From Manis javanica (Eukaryota > Chordata > Mammalia > Pholidota > Manidae): a stretch of 64,000 nucleotides of DNA. Shown piece after piece: positions 1 to 11,849 of this stretch; positions within the stretch are counted from its first letter, which is position 1, and each line of letters starts with the position of its first letter. The notes beneath the pieces were generated by a model. The model saw nothing but the letters and a program-made list of their open reading frames with translations, ran no database searches and was not told where the DNA came from. The DNA is taken from NCBI RefSeq assembly GCF_040802235.1, contig NC_133167.1, positions 16,794,501 to 16,858,500 on the forward strand. Reading direction: 5' to 3'. The position numbers and the translations under genes were made by a program.

Positions 1-2090
1 GTGAAGAACAGAGACAACCAGCGTCACAAAGGGAAATAAAGGATGACTTAGGATATTTGAGCCATCCTAAGTTTGAAGTAATGAAGCAGGTCCTGGGGCA
101 CTTAAAGTCACACAGCTGCCAAGATTGTGTATTTTTCTTAGCTCATAAGGTTTGAGAATAAGAACAGGATCGAACACCACTCCATCAATCTATTGTAGCC
201 CACTTTGCTGGCTGGGTACCCAACAGTCTTTCCCTAGCTTCCTCCTTGAGGACAAAACCCTGATTTTAATCATCGTTTTCCAAGCAATTGTGTTTTGCAT
301 GGGTCCCTTCTCAGCTCCCAAGATGTCTTAAATGGCGTAAGTCAGTCTTTTTCAAACTTTTTAACCATTGCCCATATTAGAACTACATTTTATAACCCAG
401 CACACACACACATACACATGCATACACACAACTAATACTTGACCTTATGTTTGCTACATCCTGATTTTCTGTTCTATTTAATTTATTTAAAATGCTGGTT
501 GCTTGTACAGCACAGAGAAGACAAGTAATGACTCTATAGCATCTTACTATGCTGATAAACAGTGACTTCAATGGTGGGGAGTTGAGGGCTTGATAATGTG
601 GGTGAATGTTGAAACCACACGTTGTTCATATGAAACCTTCATAAGATTATACATCAGTGATACTTTAATTTAAAAAATGCTGGTTGCTTTACACTACACA
701 TCTCTATCCTACCATTAATGGGTTGCAAACATCAGTTTGAAAAAAAAAGCAATTGCTCTCAGCCAATTGAACTTCTGTCATTCCCAATTCCCAGATTTAT
801 CTCAAACTTTAAAAATGATTAAATGGTGATCACTCCTTTTTAAAAAATATATAATGCTAGTTTTTCTACTAAGCCTGCTTGACCTTCAGCTAGTACTCTT
901 GGGAATGTCTGACAACAATCTGTCACAGCACATCTGACAACAATCCACTACAAATAAAAGCAGAGTTTCAGTTCTGGAACACTAACCTGTAGAAAATGAT
1001 AAGGTGGTGTTTTTATACAGTCATGAAGAAACAGTAACCCCAAGGCATGTTTTTGCTCTGTGGAATGTCAATCAGTTTTGTATCTAGCCTAATAATTTTA
1101 TTTATTTATTGAATAAAATTGATATATATATATTCCTTTCTTAAAAACACTCAGAGAAACAACTCTTTTGTATTTACCAGTGCCTCATTCTTGATTTAAA
1201 TAAAACATTTATATGCACATTCTGTTTGGATGAGAATTTAGAATTTGTAGGCTTCCAGTTTCTGGAACCTTGTCTGGAACAGACGTAACAAAGATAAATG
1301 CTGCCTGTCTCCCCACTCCCACTCCACAAATGCTCAGATAACCAAAGGCTTAGAGAACCTTAAAAATAAGTTATCTGTAGCTGTCTTTTGAGCATGAGCC
1401 AGAATTTTTTAACTGCCATAGCAGACTTAACCTCAGAGACACCAGAGACCACAAGAGAGAGTGAAACCCTTATAGTCTCTCTTCATTGGCAAAACTTTTC
1501 CTAACCTATGGGTTACAGTCCAAAATAAGCTATTCATGCTGACCAACAACTCAGGAGCTTCGTAAGTTTTTACAAGGATGATGAACAGACCAAAGCCAGC
1601 ACTTCCTAATACATAGTTTGGACATAGGTTCCTTGCTTCCTGAATAAAGGAACAAAGGAGAACACTGAGAAATCCAGTAACATTTTCCACCTGGAACAAG
1701 CGTGTGAGAAGATATTAATTAGTGACTGAGCATTGCTTAAGTCTCTTATTGTAGACCAACAAAACATATGCAGACCTGCTAGACAGCTTTGTGCTTCAGC
1801 TGTGGGTGAGATGCAGCTTCCTACTGAAACAGCAGAAATTGGCTCCTCCACAAATCAGCAGGTGGAGTCACTGCCAGACACTTCTTATATCAGCATCAGC
1901 AGGTTTAAAGCAGACAAGATCAAAGGATGCCAGCGAGTGTGTCGGGCCCAATTCTACTCGAATATTAGCTTAATGGTATTTGTTTAGTGGTTTTCCTCTT
2001 CCTCAATCAACTTAGAGAAACAGTGCAAACAGAAAGGGAAAGAAAGACTTTTATTAACTGCCCTAACCTGCTCTTACTTATGTTAGTTTA
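1..2090. other. Intergenic AT-rich flank, no gene seen
   Basis: No exon with a recognisable protein, no RNA gene and no CpG island was found. The open frames here are short and have no family resemblance. The only structure I can name is the inverted-repeat-bounded element at 338-745. The rest looks like ordinary single-copy or decayed repeat sequence. Confidence 0.6.
338..745. repeat. Decayed hAT-like DNA transposon fragment with inverted ends
   Basis: The left end reads CTTTTTCAAACTTTTT and the right end CAGTTTGAAAAAAAA, which are approximate inverted repeats. The phrase AAATGCTGGTTGCTT occurs twice inside (near 490 and near 676). An end of this kind, with text of the 'cannot be ... TTTGAAAAAC' type, is common to old mammalian hAT elements. 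A similar piece lies at about 4405-4565. Family assignment is by general resemblance only. Confidence 0.35.
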
Positions 2091-2099
2091 TGCAATCCC

Positions 2100-3497
2100 T
2101 CATGGGAACCTCTTTTTCTTTAAAGTAGCATTGATATACAGTCTTATGTTGGTTTCAAATACACAGCACAGTGGTTCAACAGTTACCCATATTATTAAAT
2201 CTTCACCCCTTCTAGTGCAGTGACTATCTGTCAACATAGGAAGATGTTACAGAATTGTTGGCTATATTCTCCATGCTGTACTACCATCCCTGTGACCAAC
2301 TTACATTGTGATTGCAAATTATTGTGCCCCTTTTTCCCCTTCACCCTCCCCCACAGCCTGCCCCAATCTCTCTCCCTTGGTAATCATGTCCCTTCTCAGT
2401 GTCTGCTATTTTGTTTTTTCTGTTTTGCTTTGTTTCTATACTCCACAAATAAGTGAAATCATACAGTATTTGTCTTTCTCCACCTGGTTTATTTCGCTGA
2501 GCATAATACCTTTTCGATCCATCCATGTTGTTGCAAATGGGAAGATTTCTTTTCTTTTTATGGCTGAATAATATTCCATTGTGTATAGGTACCACATCTT
2601 TATCTGTTCATCTATTGATGGACACTTAAGTGGCTTCCATATTTTGGCTATTGCAAATAGTGCAGCGATAAACATAGGGGTGCTTACATCTTTTTGAATC
2701 AGGATTTTGTTTTCTTTGGGTAAATTCCTGGAATTACTGGGTTGAATGGTATTTCTATTTTCACTGTTTTGAGGAACTTCCGTATTGCTTTTCACAGTGG
2801 TTGCACCAGTTTACATTCCCACCAGCAGTGCAGGAGGGTTCCCATTTCTCCACATGCTGGCCAGCATTTGTTCTTTGTATTTTGGATAGTGGCCATCCTA
2901 ACTGGTATGAGGTGATATCTTGTTATGGTTTTAATTTGCATTTCCCTAATGGTTAGCAATGAGGAGCATCTTTTCATGTGTCTGTTAGCCATATGTATTT
3001 CTTTGGAGAAATGTCTGTTCAGGGCCTCTGCCCATTTTTTAATAGGGTTATTTGTTTTTTGGGTGTTGAGGCATATGAGTTCTTTATATATTTTGGATGT
3101 TAGCCCTTTATCAAATGAGCTGTTTACAAATATATTCTCCCATATTATGGAATGTCTTTTTGTTCTTCTGATGGTATCCTTTGCTGTACAGAAGCTTTTT
3201 AGTTTGACATAGTCCCACTTGTTCATTTCTGATTTGTCCCAAGGAGATATGTCCAGGAAAAATTGCTCATGCTTATATACAAGAGATTTTTGCCTATGTT
3301 TTCTTATAAGAGTTTTATGGTTTCATGACTTCCATTCAGGTCTTTGATCCATTTTGAGTTTACTTTTGTGTTTGGAGTTAGACAATAATCTAGTTTCATT
3401 CTCTTGCATGTAGCTGTCCAGTTTTCCCAATACCAGTTGTTGAAGAGGCTATCTTTTCCCCTTTGTATATTCATGGCTCCTTTTTCATATGTTAATT

Positions 3498-3550
<53 letters not shown>

Positions 3551-3676
3551 GGTTTATACCTGGGCTTTCTATTCTGTTCCATTGATCTAAGAGTTTGTTC
3601 TTGTGCCAGTATCAAATTGTTTTGATTACTTTAGCTTTGTGGTCAAACTTTGAAGTCAGGGAACATAATCCCCCCA
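2100..3676 (-). mobile_element. 5'-truncated LINE-1, ORF2 C-terminus and 3' UTR
   Basis: The minus-strand frames at 2436-2795 and 2792-3226 translate to the C-terminal end of L1 ORF2, with the typical MEYYSAIKRKEI and ATTWMD segments and the upstream KDTIRR / NKWDY segments. The plus-strand text is the mirror of an L1 3' half: about 350 bp of 3' UTR at 2100-2440, then ORF2. Several frameshifts and stops break the frame, so the copy is dead. An AT microsatellite has grown inside it at 3501-3550. Flanking direct repeats are not clear. The element looks older than the L1 at 6372-7144, as it has more breaks. Confidence 0.9.
3501..3550. repeat. (TA)n microsatellite
   Basis: About 25 TA units with one TAC interruption near 3531, lying inside the L1 copy at 2100-3676. 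It is probably length-polymorphic. Confidence 0.9.
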
Positions 3677-3679
3677 TGA

Positions 3680-5890
3680 AAAACTTTTGAAGTAGATTTT
3701 ATATATTCCCATTTTGAATATTAGAAAACTGAGATTGAGAAAGATTAAGTTACTTGTTTATGGGGGTGGAATCTGGACCCAGAGTTTTATATTGCCTTAA
3801 ATCCCATGTTCTTTCCAAAACATGGACCTTCCAAAAACTTACCTTCCAAAAACTTACTCCCTAACCTCCTTAACAAATGAAAAGAAGAATCTTAAGTGGT
3901 GGTTTTCTCAGAGTGTTCATGGAAAATAATACATTTCTCCAAGGGTTATCAACAGTCAAATACCCCAACAGAGCAAAGTATTTAAGTACCCAAGTGACAT
4001 ACAGGGATGGGGAAGCCCTTTGATTGGAACTGGTTTCAGATTCCAGAAGATTAGTAAACCAGTATAGCTTTGCCTTTGCTGAGGTCTGCCTTGCTGTCTC
4101 AGGTATATGGTATACAGTCTTTGTGATAATACTCAGTACTTGTCCTTGAGTGCCCTAGCTCTCCTGTGAGTTAATTATAGACTCCTAATTAACCCACATA
4201 GTTCAAATTCATATGACTTTACAGATACACAGTGATTTCATATATATTTGATTGAATCCACTAAATACTGACCAAGATTTTTCAGATCTTACACTAGGCT
4301 CTGAGCATAGAGAAGGTGAATAACTCATGGTCTCTACCCTAAAGTTGTTCAATGTCTAGTAGTAAAGACACATGAAGAACTAATGCAAAGTGAAAAGTGC
4401 CCTAAGACAGTGGCTTTCAAATTATTCAAACTTGACCCACAGTAAGACATATATCTTACATCTCATCCCAAAATATAAAAATATAAAATAAATGCTATTT
4501 AAGGTTCACTAAAATGATTTCATGATCCACTAATTTCATGACCCCCAGTTTGAAAACCATGCTCTAATGGATGGGCACAAGCTGTGGGAACACAGAAAAG
4601 GGAGTCAGTAATGCCCAGGAGTGAGCTTGAGGAGGAACAGGGAGAGTTCTCTAGACAGACTAGATGCTGAAGGTATTCCAGCCCCAGGAAGGGCATGGGA
4701 AGAGCATTACATATGTTATAGACTATCCTGGAAAGTAGAACACAGAGGAGATTGAGTGCACAAGAGGCTAGGAAGGTGGAAAAGGGACTTTCTGTGAAAT
4801 ATGGTAGACTGAAGATGCGCATTTGTTTGCTTCCTTCTCAAACTCCACTGAAATGACAATAAAAGAATAAAGAGAACAGAAGACTAAATATATGGAGATA
4901 TGATTTAAAAAATATATGGAATATGGAAAGATGATGGGAGAGGAACAGCTGGGGATCTGAGAAAGCTGGAACACAAGTGCTAAACAACAAGGAATGAGCC
5001 ATTTTGGATGGCAGAACCTTTGAAAAGTTCAGGAAAAGAGCAACAGGTACCTTTGAAGATGGGATGGAAGACTGGGGCTGAAAAATAGAAGGATGTGATT
5101 ACAATCTATATAAGGAGCAGTTAGAGTCCCAAATCTGGGCAGCAAGGTGACTGGCCCTCTCCCACCCTAACAAAAGGCAAGAGATATACCTCTAGAGAGT
5201 GAACCAGAGGGTCTCTGGGCTTACAGTCTTCAGATACAGCTCAGTGTGGAGAGGAGCAGAAAGCACAGCCTTATTTTGCCTGGTTTCTAGAGCACTGGCA
5301 GCTAAGTTTATACTTCCCAGGCTTGAAACTGAAGAACACTGCTCTTGGGGAACTGACCAGCCTTAGAGAAATGATCCATGGGTATTGGCATTTGGGGTTC
5401 CCAACAAAATGGTTGTCTTTGCCAAATCACTCTACAAAGAAGATGCCACCCAGTGAGTCCTACCTGTGTCTAGAGAGTATTCAGTAGGCTTTTGGGTGAT
5501 TCTGCTCAGATACGAAGGAGCAAATTAGGATTTGGGGGCAGTCCCTACTATAAAAGACAGAAACCAAAATAAAGAAACCAAATCAGGGGTGAGGGGTAGG
5601 GGTCAGGGACAATACAGAGAATGTAAAAATATATAATAATAATATAAAGAGTATAACATTAATAATGTTTAAACAGTATCTTCCGAGAGAAGATTTTTCA
5701 TATAACACACAGGAACAGTAAAGTATAAAAAGGGATATTTAGAAAACAAAAAATGAATAGCCTGACAATTTTTGCATTATTTTGCAATGTATGTTTATGA
5801 ACATCTATAAGCAGTTGGTAAAACTAAGATTCAAACTCACATATGATTCCAAGCTTACTATTCTTTCCATGTAACCAGAAGTCAGGATAA
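3680..5890. other. Intergenic sequence, no gene seen
   Basis: No coding frame with family resemblance and no CpG island. Near 4405-4565 there is a short repeat piece whose right end (CCCCAGTTTGAAAACCATGCT-like) matches the style of old hAT ends. Nothing else stands out. Confidence 0.55.
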
Positions 5891-5892
5891 TT

Positions 5893-6110
5893 TAGATTAA
5901 TAGTTCTTAACTGGGGCAATTTTGTCTCTAGGGGTTTTTGGATGGAGAGGAGGCAGGGAGGGTGCTACTGGCATCTAATGGGTAGAGGACAAGGCTGCTG
6001 CTAAACACTCTACAATAGGCAGGAAGGACAGTCTCCATCACCAGCAAAGAATTTTCTGGCTCAAATGTCAACAGTACATATGTTCAATAGTTGAGAAACC
6101 TTGGTTTAGA
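5893..6110 (+). mobile_element. MER20-type hAT-Charlie DNA transposon
   Basis: About 215 bp with the landmark order of this family: a left end with GTTCTTAACTGGGGCAATTTT, a central GGTGCTACTGGCATCTAATG, then GCTGCTAAACACTCTACAAT, and a right end ATAGTTGAGAAACCTTGG. The ends are inverted repeats. A second copy with the same landmarks is at 31205-31440. MER20 naming is from memory of the consensus. Confidence 0.7.
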
Positions 6111-6371
6111 TGAAATGTAAAATTGGAGCTATTTTGAGTGAATTCAAGTTGCAGTGCCAATAAATAATAGCTGTTCAAATAGAGGTTGACAGATCATAGT
6201 AAAATGACTTTATGGGTATTTCAGTATTTATTTTATTTATTTTAAAGTGAAATGATCAGCATTTTTAAAAGCAAAATTTATTAATACCTTTGAAGGACAT
6301 GTATACACATACACACAAGTAAATGTAGAAATGTAAATTTAAAAACATGAATATTAAAAAATACATAATTG

Positions 6372-7144
6372 GGGTTTTTTAGGTATCATTAATATACAGT
6401 TACATGAGCAACATTGTAGTTACTAGATTCCCCCCATTATCAAGTCCCCACCACATACTCTATTACAGTCACTGTCCATCAGTGTAGTAAGATGCTATAG
6501 TCACTACTTGTCTTCTCTGTGCTATACTGCCTTCCCTGTGCCCCACCTCTACATTATGTGGGCTAATCGTAATGCCCTTTATTCCCCTTCTCCCTCCCTT
6601 TCCAACCCCCCAACCCCCACCCAGGCCCTTTCCCTTTGGCAACTGCTAGTCCATTCTTGGGTTCTGTGAGTCTGCTGCTGTTTTGTTCCTTCAGTGTTTG
6701 CTTTGTTCTTATGCTCCACAGATGACTGAAATCATTTGGTACTTGTCTCTCTCCGCCTGGCTTATTTCACTGAGCATAATACCCTCTAGCTGCATCCATG
6801 TTGTTGCAAATGGTAGGATTTGTTTTCTTCTTATGGCTGAATAATATTCCATTGTGTATATGTACCACATCTTCTTTATCCATTCATCTACTGATGGACA
6901 CTTAGGTTGCTTCCATATCTTGGCTATTGTAAATAGTGCTTCAATAAACATAGGGTTGCATATGTCTTTTTCAAACTGGGATCCTGCATTCTTAGGGTAA
7001 ATTCCTAGGAGTGGAATTCCTGGGTCAAATGGTATTTCTATTTTCAGTTTTTTGAGGAACCTCCATACTGCTTTCCACAATGGTTGAACTAGTTTACATT
7101 CCCACCAGCAGTGTAAGAGGGTTCCCCTTTCTCCACATCCTCAT
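6372..7144 (-). mobile_element. 5'-truncated LINE-1 with target-site duplication
   Basis: The minus-strand frame 6709-7080 encodes the last 120 or so residues of L1 ORF2 (segments GIYPKN, TIAKIWKQPKCPS, MEYYSAIRRKQ, ATTWMQ) followed by a 3' UTR at 6380-6708. It is flanked by a 15-bp direct repeat, AAAAATACATAATTG at 6357-6371 and AAAAACACATAATTG at 7145-7159, one mismatch apart. The T-rich start on the left is the remnant of the poly-A tail. The element is about 770 bp long, and its ORF2 remnant is intact in frame, so it is relatively young. Confidence 0.9.
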
Positions 7145-7539
7145 AAAAACACATAATTGTTTGAAGTTAGCACATACAATTTTTAAAATGTTATTTTAAA
7201 GTAAAAAGCCAAACACCAATGAAAATTTAAATGTAGTCATAATTGAAAATAAAATTATTTGCTTTTTGTAAAAAATAATGATCTCTTAAAGAAAATATAT
7301 AAAGATTATCACTGTTAAGTTTTAGGTGTGAATTTTCTAACTGCTGGAAAAGCTTTCTGGTGTTATGCTACTTAAGAGAATGTGAGGGGATGGTTATAAA
7401 TCTAACCTCAAATATAATTCTCTGACTCTTGTTCAAATAACCTCATCTCGTTTGATAACTTTGAGGAGAGCTTTTCAAAAAACTTTTTTGTTTCTCTATG
7501 TAGATGTGACTTTTAAAAATTTTTTCTAGCAAGCTCTAG

Positions 7540-7886
7540 GTTTTTTTTTTTGGCATTTTTTTTTTGAGAGGGCATCTCATATTTATTGATCAAATGGTTG
7601 TTAACAACAATAAAATTCTGTATAGGGGACTCAATGCACAATCATTAATCCACCCCAAACCTAATTCTCAACAGTCTCCAATCTTCTGAAGCATAACAAA
7701 CAAGTTCTTACATGGTGAACAAATTCTTAAATAATGAATAAGTTCTTACATGGTGAACAGTACAAGGGCATTCATCACAGAAACTTGGGTTTTGATCACG
7801 CATTATGAACTATAGACAATCAGGTCAAATATGAATATTCGTTTGATTTTTATACTTAATTTATATGTGAATCCTACATTTCTCCC

Positions 7887-7921
<35 letters not shown>

Positions 7922-8366
7922 TTAAATAAAATGCTGAAGTGGTAGGTAGATGCAAGATAAAGGTAGAAAACATAGTTTAGTGCTGTAAGAGGGCAAATGT
8001 AGATGATCAGGTGTGTGCCTGTAGACTAAGTGTTAATCCAAACTAGACAAGGGCAACAAAACATCCACGGATGCAGGAGGAGATATCTCTCAAAACAGTG
8101 GGGGTGAGGTTTTAAGCCTCACCTCTGTTGATCCCCAATTTCCTGATGGCCCCCCTGCGACTGTGCCTGTCTTAGGTTGTTCCTCCCTTGAGGAATCTTA
8201 CCCGTCTCTGGCTAACCAGTCATCTTCCGGGGCCATACAGGGAAATGTAAAGTTGGTAAGTGAGAGAAAAGCCATATTGTTTGAAAAGGTTAGCTTTTTA
8301 CTTCTTTGCAGATTTATGCCCTGTGGCTTTTATGCCCAGCATTTGTCTTGAGGTATCTTTACCACT
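7540..8366 (-). mobile_element. Retroposed element of unrecognised family, with 13-bp target-site duplication
   Basis: An 827-bp insert is bounded by a perfect 13-bp direct repeat, TAGCAAGCTCTAG at 7527-7539 and 8367-8379. Immediately inside the left copy are two T runs (7541-7551 and 7557-7564), the mark of a poly-A tail on the minus strand, so L1 machinery inserted it. The body does not resemble the L1 3' UTR copies elsewhere in the window. It contains an (ATT)n tract at 7887-7922 and repeats of the phrase AAGTTCTTACATGGTGAACA near 7703 and 7740. It has no long open frame. It could be the 3' UTR of a different L1 lineage or a non-autonomous element. Confidence 0.75.
7887..7922. repeat. (ATT)n microsatellite
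   Basis: Twelve uninterrupted TAT/ATT units inside the retroposed element at 7540-8366. Confidence 0.9.
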
Positions 8367-8779
8367 TAGCAAGCTCTAGTTTTTGTTTCAAATGGAAAAT
8401 TTCTGATTTGTATTGTTTCTTTAATTTCATTGAATATAAATTGAGATTCTGATACAGCAAATCACTATTAATTTTCATATTGTCCTGTTCTTAATTCTAC
8501 TTGTTTAAGTGTCTTTGAGCTAGAAAATTAGTCTTAAAATAGAAGCTTGCTTTGTCCATTGACATTCTTCCCCCTCCTCTTAAAGTCTATAGAATGCAAC
8601 AATGCTTCTAAACAGACCTTTGTGTGTTCAAAATTTTAATGCAGCTGTTACCTCTTTTATAAATGATTCAGAATTCAGATTAATTTTTCTAATGTTGCAA
8701 GAATAAATTTACCTCAACTAAAATTCTATTTTGGTACTTTAAAATATGAGGCTGTGAGAATACTGAAATATTGAAAAAT

Positions 8780-8950
8780 GCTACTGTAATCACAGCCAAC
8801 TGTGTAACCTTGGGCAAGCCAAAAATTTACCTCACTAAGCCTCAATTTCTTTATCTATAAAATGGCAGAGGAGTGAGTGGGTTCCTACTTCAGAGCATGG
8901 TGGTGAAGATAATATAAAAGGATGCACAAATATAAAGCACCTAGATCTAT
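8780..8950 (+). mobile_element. MIR SINE
   Basis: Carries the MIR core order: AACTGTGTAACCTTGGGCAA, then CTCACTAAGCCTCAATTTC and CTATAAAATGGCAGAG, then a tail resembling AAAGCACCTAG. MIR is an ancient tRNA-derived SINE shared by mammals. Confidence 0.85.
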
Positions 8951-9119
8951 GACTGTTGTAACTAAGTAATTTAACAAATGTCTATTAGTTGTTTAACTGT
9001 GTACATTATTGGTTATTACTAAATTTGCTCATTTCCCATGTCTTGATACATTGTCTTTATTTTTATTTAATGTGTAGATTATCAGTCCAAATCCTTTATA
9101 ATTTCCAGATAAGCTTGGT

Positions 9120-9610
9120 ATAGTGGTTTTAAAATATGTCCACAAATTCTTTGCCACCTCTCCCTTGGAGTGTGGGTTGGATTCAGTGACTTGTTTCTAA
9201 CCAGTAGAGTATAGACTGTGACTTTTGACACTAGGTCATTAAAAGCACTATAGCTTCCTTCTTGTTCTCCCTTGGATTGCTTGCTCTACAGATTCACTGT
9301 CATGTTGTGATGACACTTAAGCAGCCATAGGGAGAGGTCAGAGTGACGAGGAACTGAGACCTCTTGCCAACAGCAAGTGAGGAATTGAGGCTTCTAGCCA
9401 ACACCTTTGTGGCATGCCATCTTAGAAGCAGATACCCCAGCCCCAGTCAAGCCTTCAGATGACTACAGCCAGCCCTGGTAGAAATCCTCATTGCAGCCAT
9501 GTTGGAGACATTGAACCAGAATTGCTGCTCCCAGATTCCTGATCCTCAAAAATAGTGTGAGATAATATTAGGCTGCTTAGTTTGGGAGGTACTTGTTTTC
9601 AGAAATAGAT
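9120..9610 (+). mobile_element. Ancient LTR-like repeat (probably MaLR/MLT type)
   Basis: About 490 bp whose parts match, in reverse complement, the repeat at 48840-49310. For example GTGGGTTGGATTCAGTGACTT here corresponds to GTGACCTGGACTTAGTGACTT there, followed in both by TTTCTAA or CTTCTAA. Internal GAGGAATTGAGGCTTCTAG repeats a GAGGAACTGAGACCTCTTG unit. Length and text fit a mammalian MaLR-type LTR, but the exact subfamily is not certain. It is non-coding. Confidence 0.5.
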
Positions 9611-9639
9611 AATGAATATACTTTGGTACTGACATTTTG

Positions 9640-10450
9640 TATTGATATGTATGGTCAATTAATTTTCACAAATTGAATATTCCCATATAACCAGCTCCTA
9701 GATCAAGAAATAAAACATTACCAACTCTCACAAGACCCCACTAGTTACTGCTTCCCCACCTCCAAGTGTAGCCACTGTTTTGACTTCTCACAATATAAAT
9801 GTGCATTATGTGAATGGAATCATAAACCATACATTCTTCTGTGCCTAGTTCTTTTACTCAGTGTTAATGAGATTCACCCATTTCTGTGCTCTTAATTGTA
9901 GTTTGTTCATTCTATTTAGTTGTCTGGATATACTGTAACATATTTGTCCATTGAATTGTAAACTTCTGTGTTATATTTACCATATGTATTTCTTCCCAAG
10001 ATTTTGCCACATTTACTATATCATTCTCTCCACACACACACACACAAATACATCATATATTCACAAACTCATTCTTATTTATTTATATTTCCAAACTATT
10101 TAGTATAATTAGCAGAGATAACCAACCCTTCATCTCTAAAATATTCAGAACATATCCTAAAAATAAGGATATTCTCATATATAACCAAAGTGAAACAAGC
10201 AAATTCAAGAAATTTGATTATAATTTTTTATCTAATACATAATCCATATTAATTTTTACTAGGTGTCCTAATAGTGACCTTCAGAGTAATTTTTTTTCCC
10301 ATCCAGCATCCAATCCAAGATCATACCTTGCATTATTGTCATGTCTCTTTGGTCTCTTTTCTAACCTTAACTAGTTCCTCAGATTTTCATTATGTTATGA
10401 AATTGATATTTTTGAAATGGATTCAACTCAGTTTTACATTTAAAAAGAAA
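9640..10450 (-). mobile_element. Old L1M-type LINE-1 3' end, fragmented
   Basis: The text at 9780-9960 (GAATCATAAACCATACATTC, CTTTTACTCAGTGTTAATGAG, TTGTCCATTGAATTG) and at 10290-10400 (CATCCAATCCAAGATCATACC, TGTCATGTCTCTTTGGTCTC, AGTTCCTCAGATTTTCAT) is typical of the 3' end of old L1M elements on the minus strand. No open frame survives. An (AC)n tract lies at about 10033-10048. Confidence 0.6.
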
Positions 10451-10859
10451 ACCCAGACTTCTTTTAACCTTATTCCATTTCTGCACAGTCAAAATTTTTT
10501 CAAGCAATCACTAATACATGTAATTGAATTTTTGATCAAACTATTTAGTTGACTCCAAATAGTTTGGTAAAAATTTTTTTGAAACAATATGATGATTTGA
10601 TTGCATCACAGAAGATCAAGTTGGTTGGGCAATCTTAGCCTTAAACTCAGAAAAGCCTTTAGCTCCAAAACCAACAAATAGGAATCTCCAAATCTAGATC
10701 ATTTTCATTGCCTTTAACCTAGTCCAGGAACAAAGAGCTATCTTGTTATTTTACCATCCACATCAGAATGATACAAATAAAGGCAAGCTATTTACTGTCA
10801 GGAGATATATACCAATTACCAAAATCCATTTATATTGGCTGCTTCAAAAGTTAGGACTG

Positions 10860-11060
10860 GTTACTTTAGTACACCAGTTCAGTTCAGTCCAATGTACATT
10901 TATTGAGCAGCTAGATAAAAGTATACTGAGGGAGCACTAAGAGAGCAAATCTGATATGGGGGAGGGCAGTTGATGAGGGACATCAGGGAAGCCTTTGTCA
11001 ATGGGATGTGACCTGAAGTACATCCTAAAAGGCAAGTGAAGTGTTTGCCAAGTGGAGGGA

Positions 11061-11126
<66 letters not shown>

Positions 11127-11830
11127 ACAGGGGTAGGGGAGGGCAGCACAGCTGAGCAGAGAGAAGGACAAGCTGTTTGGGGTTTGATGCTGTCGCGTAA
11201 AGAGCAAGACAATGCAGGGGTGTATCTCAGATGGCTTCTTAGCCATATTGGGTGCTTGAATGATGAGGAGAGATTTTGATTAACACTGAATAGCAGAAAG
11301 GTCATCACATTTGTATTTTTAAATAATCTAGCTACTTTATTGGGCATGAATTTCAGAGGGGTACAAGAGTATGGGCAGGGAAGCTGTTGCAGTAGGACAG
11401 GTAAAGAGATGAAGAGGGTGTGAATCAGGGCTGTGATGGAGGTGACAGAAGCAAGAAATAGGACATCAAATTAGCAGCAACTGGTGACTGACCAGGTGTG
11501 GGATGAGGGAGAAATATGCCTTTATAGTTGCTGATGCCAGCAAGCAAGAGGGCAAATACAAGCAAACCGTATGTTTAGGGGAGGTGGGGTGGAGTGCAGT
11601 GTGGAAATAGGACATGTTCAGTGTTTAATATATTGTACAGAAGCTACCCATAGGACATTTAAGTAGCGATGCCTAGTTGGGAGTTCTGGGAAAGCTGAGA
11701 TTAAATTTCAAAGTCATCAGCATATTAGTGGAAACTAAATAGATGAACCCATACAATTGTCCAGGAAGAGTGCAAAGAAAAGTGACCCAGTGAAAAACCA
11801 ACATTTAAGGGAGCAAGTAGAGAAGTCCAA
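10860..11830 (-). mobile_element. LINE-2 copy, minus strand
   Basis: It starts with ACATTTATTGAGCAGCTA, the reverse complement of an L2 3' end, and continues with phrases that mirror L2 (GATGTGACCTGAAGTACATC, GTTGCAGTAGGACAGGTAA, GATGCCTAGTTGGGAGTTCTG). Nearly 1 kb is preserved, including part of the former coding region, but it is full of stops. A 60-bp GT repeat interrupts it. Confidence 0.7.
11064..11123. repeat. (GT)30 microsatellite
   Basis: Sixty bases of uninterrupted alternating G and T. Uninterrupted tracts of this length are usually polymorphic and can take the Z-DNA form. Confidence 0.98.
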
Positions 11831-11849
11831 GACTTTGTACATTCAAAGC

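Noticed and set aside
2436-3226. Minus-strand frames resembling reverse transcriptase C-terminus
   Set aside because: Remnants of LINE-1 ORF2, already annotated as a dead mobile element; not a host gene.
2100-3676. Target-site duplication for the first L1 (CCCTCATGGGAAC against CCCCCATGAAAAAC)
   Set aside because: Too many mismatches and unclear element ends; cannot be told from chance.
11025-11347. Frames rich in repeated His-Thr or Cys-Val
   Set aside because: Translation of the (GT)30 microsatellite inside a LINE-2.
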